Origin: JBBQVS01 sp964250805
GTDB lineage: Bacteria; Chloroflexota; Ktedonobacteria; Ktedonobacterales; Ktedonobacteraceae
NCBI GenBank assembly: GCA_964250805.1
Contig: CAXUHG010000011.1
Coordinates: 1 to 64,000 of the forward strand
Length of the DNA stretch: 64,000 nt
Direction: 5' to 3'
Shown: in pieces, positions 59,495-64,000 of the stretch
Layout: every line of letters begins with the position of its first letter
Position numbering within the stretch: position 1 is the stretch's first letter
Made by a program: the position numbers and the translations under genes
Notes under the pieces: model-generated
What the model saw: the letters and a program-made list of their open reading frames with translations, nothing else
Told to the model about the DNA's origin: nothing
The model's database searches: none

Positions 59495-60784
59495 ATGTCT
59501 CATACCATAGCCATGCTTAGCATTCACACGTCTCCACTCGCTAGCCCTGGACGTACAAAAGATGCAGGAGGCATGAATGTATACATTCATGCATTGGCAA
59601 CCGAACTAGGCCATGAAGGTCATACCGTTGATATCTTTACTCGTAGAACAGACGAATTCACACCTTCCATTGTACAAATCGCGCCGCGAGTGCGCGTGAT
59701 TTCTATTGAAGCAGGCCCGCCAGAAACCATTCATAAAAATAGCCTGTATCCATACATGTCTTCTTTTGCCTCTTCAGTAGCGACATTTGCTCATAGAGAG
59801 GCGCGTACCTATGGTATTCTGCATAGCCATTACTGGCTTTCAGGCGTTGTGGGCGCACAACTTGCGCGACGCTGGAACATTCCTCACGTTATGATGTTTC
59901 ACACTCTTGCTCGCCTCAAACAACTTGCTATTCAGACTGCCAACGAACTTCGTTCTAGCTCCGCTCAGGCAGTCAGCAAGGAAGGACTGGCTAATCCTGA
60001 TGAGCAAGAGTCACTGCAACGGCTGGATATGGAACAAACGCTGCTGCAATCGGTTGATTGTGTAATCGCCGCGACTGCTGAAGAGCGCACACAAATGATG
60101 CGCTATTGTGGTGTGAGTGCGAGCCGTATTCAAGTTATTCCTTGTGGCGTCGATCTCGAATTATTCGTACCTCATGACCGTCGGTTGATGCGAGAACGGT
60201 TCGGGCTGAATCCGCAACGCCCTGTCGTACTCTTCGCTGGACGGCTTGATCCGTTTAAGGGACCCGACGTTTTGTTACGGGCGGCGGCACTGATGGAGCA
60301 AGATGCACAAATTGTGATTGTTGGTGGAGCCTTGAGTGGTGATAAAGATGTACAAAACTTGCAAATTCTTGCGACGGAGCTTGGCATAGAGCCGCGTGTG
60401 CGCTTCCTGGGTGCGCAACTCCAAGAGGTATTGCCACAATTATATAGCGCGGCGGATGTAACGGTGGTGCCATCGTATCATGAAAGCTTTGGTCTCGTTG
60501 CCGTCGAATCGCTGGCATGCGGTACGCCCGTTGTTGCTACGCGAGCAGGAGGCTTGATGACGATTGTGCGTAACGATGAAAATGGCTATCTGGTGCCACG
60601 TTGTCCTGGCTTCTTCGCGGAGCGGCTGGATGCCATTCTCCGTAATCCAGATATTCAGGCGCGTTTGCAAGCTGAAGCACGCCGCTCCGTCTCGCATTTT
60701 AGCTGGCAGAGCGTCGCTAAGAGTGTGAATGAGGTGTATGACGATTTGGTGGATGAGCCAAGTATGATTGAAATGTTCTCATAA
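59495..60784 (+). CDS. Glycosyltransferase family 4 (MshA/sucrose-synthase-like)
   Basis: The 429-residue product has the GT-B fold of family 4: N-terminal GRTKDAGGMNVYIHALATEL, and the nucleotide-sugar site RLDPFKGPDVLLRA, then PSYHESFGLVAVESLACGTP with VVATRAGG. It uses a nucleotide sugar and retains the anomeric configuration. Similar proteins include D-inositol-3-phosphate glycosyltransferase MshA, but the acceptor is unknown. GAGGAG lies about ten bases before the ATG. A long hairpin overlaps its stop. Confidence 0.9.
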   Translation: MSHTIAMLSIHTSPLASPGRTKDAGGMNVYIHALATELGHEGHTVDIFTRRTDEFTPSIVQIAPRVRVISIEAGPPETIHKNSLYPYMSSFASSVATFAHREARTYGILHSHYWLSGVVGAQLARRWNIPHVMMFHTLARLKQLAIQTANELRSSSAQAVSKEGLANPDEQESLQRLDMEQTLLQSVDCVIAATAEERTQMMRYCGVSASRIQVIPCGVDLELFVPHDRRLMRERFGLNPQRPVVLFAGRLDPFKGPDVLLRAAALMEQDAQIVIVGGALSGDKDVQNLQILATELGIEPRVRFLGAQLQEVLPQLYSAADVTVVPSYHESFGLVAVESLACGTPVVATRAGGLMTIVRNDENGYLVPRCPGFFAERLDAILRNPDIQARLQAEARRSVSHFSWQSVAKSVNEVYDDLVDEPSMIEMFS

Positions 60785-60860
60785 GTCAAAATAATGATGA
60801 GATAAATCAAGAAAATGGCTTGTCATTTTCTTGATTTATCTCATCATTATTTTGACTTAT
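60781..60860. terminator. 80-bp palindrome overlapping the glycosyltransferase stop
   Basis: Two 37-base perfect arms (60781-60817 and 60824-60860) flank GCTTGT. The stop codon TAA of the glycosyltransferase is inside the left arm. It ends the transcript. Confidence 0.75.
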
Positions 60861-60905
60861 ATAACGTATGTTACAGAAATTATGGAAAACTCCTATCCCA
60901 AAGGG

Positions 60906-60934
60906 TAGACTTTTCGTCCTCTCTATGGTATAAT
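60906..60934 (+). promoter_or_regulatory. Promoter of a candidate noncoding RNA
   Basis: TAGACT (60906-60911), a 17-base spacer and TATAAT (60929-60934) make a good sigma-70-type promoter. It would start a transcript near 60941. Confidence 0.7.
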
Positions 60935-60940
60935 TCTGTT

Positions 60941-61164
60941 CATTAGCAAGACACATGTATCACCCTACCTATCATGACAACGTAGTTTTTGGTTTGTTAG
61001 GCAACAGGCATCCGGGTAGTTGCCGGATGAGGATTGGAATGCGTATGTGTTCAGTCACATTGAAAATGCTTTCAGCATCGTCGCTGCGATTGGCACGAAT
61101 CGTCTTGGTGAAATTTGGCGCGTAGACTCACACTAGGGACAGTATGTTCCTGGTGTTTTTTTTT
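60941..61164 (+). ncRNA. Candidate structured noncoding RNA, about 220 nt
   Basis: The stretch has a promoter at its start, no convincing ORF, several hairpins and a strong terminator at 61131-61164. The hairpins include CATCCGG/CCGGATG (61009-61029), ATGTG/CACAT (61045-61060), ATGCT/AGCAT (61066-61078) and CGATT/AATCG (61087-61102). It is not recognised as 6S RNA, tmRNA, RNase P RNA or SRP RNA. It lies upstream of a SWIM-domain gene but ends in its own terminator, so a free small RNA or an attenuated leader are both possible. Confidence 0.6.
61131..61164 (+). terminator. Rho-independent terminator of the candidate RNA
   Basis: CACTAGGGACA and TGTTCCTGGTG pair over 11 bp (two G-U pairs) with a GTA loop and are followed directly by nine T residues. 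Confidence 0.88.
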
Positions 61165-61474
61165 ATCAAAGTGCAACATCATTCTTATTCACGCACTGGT
61201 TTTCGGGCTCATTGATTTTTTTCCTTCCTTGGGCCAGGACCTTACCGTTGGTAGAGGTCGTCGAATCACAGTATCTTGAAAGGAGACACTTCCTTACATC
61301 CTGCGTGCCTTATTTATGAGGGGGGAACCGCGCAGTACATTCTTAGAGTGCGATACGACGGATGCCTACATTTGTGCAATAGGGCATAGAGCAGTAGGCT
61401 ACGCCACTGAAGCGTATAGAACACGAAGTCAACGTGGGCGCGGAGTGGTTGCTAGATTTTCAAGGAGATAGCAC
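61165..61474 (+). other. Leader region upstream of the SWIM-domain gene
   Basis: This 310-base stretch has no clear gene. A hairpin GACCTTACC/GGTAGAGGTC lies at 61238-61259. The purine-rich GAGGGGGGAACC at 61319-61330 is noticeable. It may be a long structured leader of the SWIM-domain gene. Confidence 0.4.
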
Positions 61475-61756
61475 ATGAACTCAAGTATGATCAGCAAAAT
61501 CGCAAAAGCCAAGAGATATGCAGAGGAACCAGAGCGTATTCAATTTACCCACTTTGAAGCGAAATTTCAGGGTGAGAATGATGTACACACCACAAAATTT
61601 GACGATGGCGAGTGGACCTGTACCTGCCGCTTCTTCGATGACTGGGGCGATTGCTGCCACACAATGGCGATGCAGCGCGTTCTAGGCGTCACCATTCCTT
61701 CTATTCACCGACATGGAGTTCCTACTGGGCTTGGTACTAGCCCGTTGGTACACTAA
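61475..61756 (+). CDS. SWIM zinc-finger protein, 93 residues
   Basis: The product has the SWIM metal-binding pattern CTCRFFDDWGDCCHTM (CxC-x9-CxH) at about residues 49-64, preceded by the family's typical KFDDGEWTC strand. SWIM domains bind DNA or proteins and occur in bacterial SNF2-type and regulatory proteins. Here it stands alone. AAGGAG precedes the ATG. It may be the output of the preceding structured leader. Confidence 0.85.
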   Translation: MNSSMISKIAKAKRYAEEPERIQFTHFEAKFQGENDVHTTKFDDGEWTCTCRFFDDWGDCCHTMAMQRVLGVTIPSIHRHGVPTGLGTSPLVH

Positions 61757-61804
61757 ATCGGGCATTCCCATTTTTGTTCGTAAAAAGAAGGGCGTTATGA
61801 AGAA

Positions 61805-61828
61805 GGGCGTGATAAATCAGGCCCCTAC
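61805..61828. repeat. Single arm of the GTAGGGGCC repeat family
   Basis: GGGCGTGATAAATCAGGCCC followed by CTAC matches one arm of the palindrome at 47541. No paired arm is next to it. Confidence 0.6.
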
Positions 61829-61850
61829 TGTACGCAGACCGCGTAGAACC

Positions 61851-61900
61851 AAAACCTCAAGAAGCACTGACCGCTGGACGGCAGTGCTTCTTGAGGTTTT
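61851..61900. terminator. Hairpin downstream of the SWIM gene
   Basis: Two 19-base perfect arms (AAAACCTCAAGAAGCACTG and complement) flank a 12-base loop; the right arm ends in TTTT. It is the likely terminator of the SWIM transcript. Confidence 0.7.
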
Positions 61901-61937
61901 GCCATAATGGAAATGAACGAAATAACACGGTAAGTAC

Positions 61938-62032
61938 CAACGGACGCCCACAAGGGGCTACCCTACTATATGACGCTCTTGCGTGCGGAACACGCCGTGT
62001 ATAGTAGGGTAGCCCCTTGTGGGCGTCCGTTG
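61938..62032. repeat. Inverted repeat with CGGACGCCC arms
   Basis: Two 33-base perfect arms, beginning CAACGGACGCCCACAAGGGG, flank 29 bases. The CCCTAC motif lies inside the arms, next to CGGACG as in the 140-bp element. It lies downstream of the tail-anchored protein gene. Confidence 0.8.
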
Positions 62033-62062
62033 CAATCTGCATCATCAAACCCACAAAATGTT

Positions 62063-62605
62063 TTATGCCGCTATTCCTGTGAAGTAGAGAATAATGATTG
62101 CCGCGAACATAATAGCAGCGAGTACCGCAATGAAAACGAGGTCTCTGCGCACGTAGGAGTAGTGTTCCGCCGTGATAAGTGTCACATTGCTGCGCTTTGT
62201 GCGTTGCGGGGTCTTGTTTGCCGCTAGTCGGGTCGCCGCGCTACTCTTTGGTACGACTGCTACAGGAGTCTCTACCACCTCTTTTGGCTCAGCCACTACG
62301 GGTTGCTCTACAACTCTTCTTGTTTCCTTTGCAGAAGCAGGCTTTGTAGGTGCGACCTCTGTAGCAACACTGCTGGAACGAACTCGCTTCTTAGGAACCG
62401 TTGGTAACGCATCGAGGTCGGAAGAAGACTGAGCTTCTACTGTGGTTGCGCTTGTCTCGAAAGTTGTCTCTTCAGGTGAGGAAACGATCTCTTCGTCCTC
62501 CAACTCCTGAACTTGAGAGATGGGGCGAACCAATTCAAAACTTTTTTGTGTCTTTAGCTTAGTGCGCTGCACTCCGCTGCGTGCAGGCGTTGATTTCTTA
62601 GGCAT
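62063..62605 (-). CDS. Small Ser/Thr/Lys-rich tail-anchored membrane protein
   Basis: The 180-residue product is low-complexity up to residue 140, rich in Thr, Ser, Val, Glu and Lys (VVEQPVVAEPKEVVETPVAV). It ends in one hydrophobic helix (VFIAVLAAIMFAAIIILYFT) close to the C-terminus. The family is not recognised. ATG 62605 has GGGAG upstream. Topology resembles the protein at 56935. Confidence 0.72.
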   Translation of the reverse strand: MPKKSTPARSGVQRTKLKTQKSFELVRPISQVQELEDEEIVSSPEETTFETSATTVEAQSSSDLDALPTVPKKRVRSSSVATEVAPTKPASAKETRRVVEQPVVAEPKEVVETPVAVVPKSSAATRLAANKTPQRTKRSNVTLITAEHYSYVRRDLVFIAVLAAIMFAAIIILYFTGIAA

Positions 62606-62841
62606 GTTTGCTACTCCCTGCCCGACAGCCACGAAACACATTTCGGCTTTTCGAGCGTCTCTACATTCTTAGTACGTACCGTTGTTATAGCACGATTATG
62701 TCAAATAATACACGATCCGAATAAGGCACATTTACGAGTTCTTCTAAATACTTAGAGCCACTATCCGCGAATGAAAAAAAGGTCATCGCCGCTATTATAC
62801 ACGAAACGTGTAGCCTCGTCGAGTGGGTACCACTTGGCAAT

Positions 62842-62870
62842 TTGACAAAAACGGCCTCCTATGCTACTCT
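62842..62870 (+). promoter_or_regulatory. Consensus promoter upstream of mnmA
   Basis: TTGACA at 62842-62847, a 17-base spacer and TACTCT at 62865-62870. A transcript would begin near 62877 and meet a terminator-like hairpin about 60 bases later. Confidence 0.65.
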
Positions 62871-62931
62871 TAGCGTGGCATGGAAGGGCACTATATGTAC
62901 CGCAAAGACTTATAATAACTGCGATGGCAAG

Positions 62932-62963
62932 AGGCTAGCTCCAAGAACGGCTAGTCCTTTTTT
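62932..62963 (+). terminator. Terminator-like hairpin in the mnmA leader
   Basis: AGGCTAGC and GCTAGTCCT pair with one bulged T around a 10-base loop and are followed by TTTTTT. It lies about 160 bases before the mnmA start, so it may end a small RNA or attenuate mnmA. Confidence 0.6.
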
Positions 62964-63005
62964 AGAATTATAAGCATAGTAATGCAAATGAAGAAGATAC
63001 GCCTG

Positions 63006-63075
63006 TAGGGACCGACTTATCACGTCCTGCCAGCATCTCGATTGCCGACGAGGACGCGATAAATCGGTCCCTACC
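63006..63075. repeat. Short palindromic element with GTAGGGACC ends (copy 10)
   Basis: GTAGGGACCGACTTATCACG and its near-complement flank about 24 bases, lacking blocks A and B. It belongs to the same wider family as the 140-bp elements. It lies 48 bases before the mnmA start. Confidence 0.8.
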
Positions 63076-63122
63076 CCTTTATCTAGTATAAACATTTTCT
63101 CAACACGAAACAGGAAAACATC

Positions 63123-64000
63123 ATGGCACGAATAGTCGTCGCAATGAGCGGTGGCGTGGATAGCTCTGTCGCTGCTGCACTTTTGAAAGAGCAAGGTCAC
63201 GAAGTCATCGGAATTATGCTACGCCTCTGGTCTGAGCCAGGAGTGATCGAGGCGGAGGACGATGGCGTTGAGCGCGTGGTACAGAACAAATGCTGCTCGC
63301 TCGAAGCGGTTGATGATGCGCGTCGTGTGGCGCGTATGCTCGATATTCCATTCTATCTTGTCAATGTCGAGGACGAGTTCAAGCATAAAATCGTTGACAC
63401 CTTCTATGAAGATTACGTCGCAGGGCGCACGCCGAATCCGTGCCTGAACTGCAATCGTCATATTCGCTTTACCGTGCTGCTCAACCGCGCTCTTGCGCTT
63501 GACGCCGACTATCTTGCGACAGGTCATTATGTGCAGGTAGACGACTCTCCTGTAACGGGCAAGCGACGTTTACGGCGAGGTGTAGACCCGGATAAAGACC
63601 AGTCCTACGTGCTACATGTTCTCAACCAACATCAGCTCGCGCATGCCTGTTTTCCCCTTGGCGGCTATACCAAGCCACAGGTGCGAGCAATGGCGGCGGA
63701 ACGCGGTATGACGGTTGCGACAAAAGCCGAGAGCCAAGAGATATGTTTCGTCGCGCAAAACGATTATCGCGGCTTCATTGACCGTTATGCAGTCAAGCAG
63801 GGCGATTATGAGCCAGAGCTTGTTGGAGCAGGCGTGGCTACCAGTAACACTCCGCTGATTACTCTGCCCAAGCCTGGGGCGATTATCGATCAGCAGGGAA
63901 GAGTGCTGGGGCGGCATCGCGGTTTAGCCTACTACACGATTGGGCAGCGCAAAGGGCTAGGACTCACCTCGCAAGAAGCGTTGCACGTTCTCAAGATCGA
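63123..64000 (+). CDS. mnmA: tRNA-specific 2-thiouridylase MnmA, 5' part
   Basis: The frame is open to the window end, so the gene is cut; about 292 of the usual 350-380 residues are visible. The PP-loop ATP site is MSGGVDSSVAAALL at residues 8-21. The catalytic cysteines are in GRTPNPCLNCNRHIRF and ESQEICFVAQNDY. Other family motifs are ATGHY and DKDQSYVL. MnmA puts sulfur on U34 of tRNA-Glu, Gln and Lys. ATG 63123 has CAGGAAA upstream. A palindrome and possible attenuator precede it. Confidence 0.95.
   Translation, partial: MARIVVAMSGGVDSSVAAALLKEQGHEVIGIMLRLWSEPGVIEAEDDGVERVVQNKCCSLEAVDDARRVARMLDIPFYLVNVEDEFKHKIVDTFYEDYVAGRTPNPCLNCNRHIRFTVLLNRALALDADYLATGHYVQVDDSPVTGKRRLRRGVDPDKDQSYVLHVLNQHQLAHACFPLGGYTKPQVRAMAAERGMTVATKAESQEICFVAQNDYRGFIDRYAVKQGDYEPELVGAGVATSNTPLITLPKPGAIIDQQGRVLGRHRGLAYYTIGQRKGLGLTSQEALHVLKI

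Larger units (their letters stand above)
62606..63122. other. Intergenic region with promoter, short terminator and a palindrome
   Basis: The 517-base gap before mnmA holds a promoter at 62842-62870, a hairpin terminator ending near 62963, and a palindromic element at 63006-63075. No longer ORF is seen. Confidence 0.5.

Noticed and set aside
60941..61164. tmRNA, RNase P RNA, SRP RNA or 6S RNA
   Set aside because: The conserved cores of the first three (tRNA-like ends with a tag frame, GAGGAAAGTCC, GGAAG tetraloop region) are missing, and no long 6S-type closing stem with a central bubble could be drawn.
61319..61330. Cyclic di-AMP (ydaO-type) riboswitch
   Set aside because: GGGGGGAACC recalls one ydaO element, but the other conserved blocks were not found.
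62896..62930. 11-codon ORF in the mnmA leader
   Set aside because: A short frame lies in the possible small RNA but has no ribosome site and is too short to support.

Overview
The window looks like chromosomal DNA of a soil-type bacterium of the phylum Chloroflexota, most probably class Ktedonobacteria. This is inference from moderate GC, a form II carbon monoxide dehydrogenase cluster, many secreted hydrolases and beta-propeller proteins, helix-turn-helix/TPR regulators, roadblock plus MglA-type GTPase modules, and very frequent short palindromic repeats. No 16S rRNA is present to prove it. A 10-base run of N at 4264-4273 shows this is scaffold sequence.

Layout. 1-5.4 kb: secreted CHAP amidase/propeller protein, htpG and two small unknown genes, all on the minus strand. 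5.5-10.1 kb: a helix-turn-helix/acetyltransferase-like/TPR regulator followed by a single-chain DNA methyltransferase-endonuclease fusion. 10.2-19.6 kb: oxidoreductases (aldo/keto reductase, cytochrome P450, FAD monooxygenase), a PQQ-type propeller lipoprotein, a stress protein, NIF3-like and MOSC proteins, and a TetR regulator with a membrane protein. 19.7-29.5 kb: GH3 beta-glucosidase, amine oxidase, GH92 mannosidase, S53 peptidase and a second propeller protein. 29.6-38.9 kb: DinB protein, then the coxG/M/L/S genes with three XdhC/CoxI-type maturation genes and a MocA-like transferase. 39-43.6 kb: PadR regulator, phosphotransferase, and a roadblock/roadblock/MglA/DUF429 operon. 43.6-48.6 kb: an accessory patch with small regulators, a BRO-type protein, DUF402, a response regulator and GNAT genes. 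49-56.8 kb: serS with tRNA-Ser(UGA), a DUF4388 protein, a sigma-54-type activator, a cupin/MarR pair, moeA, tRNA-Glu(UUC) and a DUF929 protein. 57-64 kb: histidine phosphatase, a secretion-ATPase relative, a 21-residue ORF, a glycosyltransferase, a candidate noncoding RNA, a SWIM protein, a tail-anchored protein and the start of mnmA.

How the genes fit together. The cox genes, three XdhC-like proteins, the MocA-like transferase and moeA together supply a molybdenum hydroxylase and its cofactor. The secreted glycosidases, peptidase and propeller proteins suit life on polymeric material. The MglA/roadblock genes with DUF4388, response regulator and sigma-54-type activator genes suggest a signalling network, but no partner is proved by the sequence alone.

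The most unusual structural signal is a family of about 140-bp intergenic elements. Each has an outer inverted repeat beginning CGTAGGGAC and two different inner palindromes, one at each end, so the element has a direction. Copies occur every few kilobases, and two of them supply the in-frame stop codon of the neighbouring gene. A second recurring signal is a set of 43-80 bp near-perfect palindromes placed within a few bases of stop codons.
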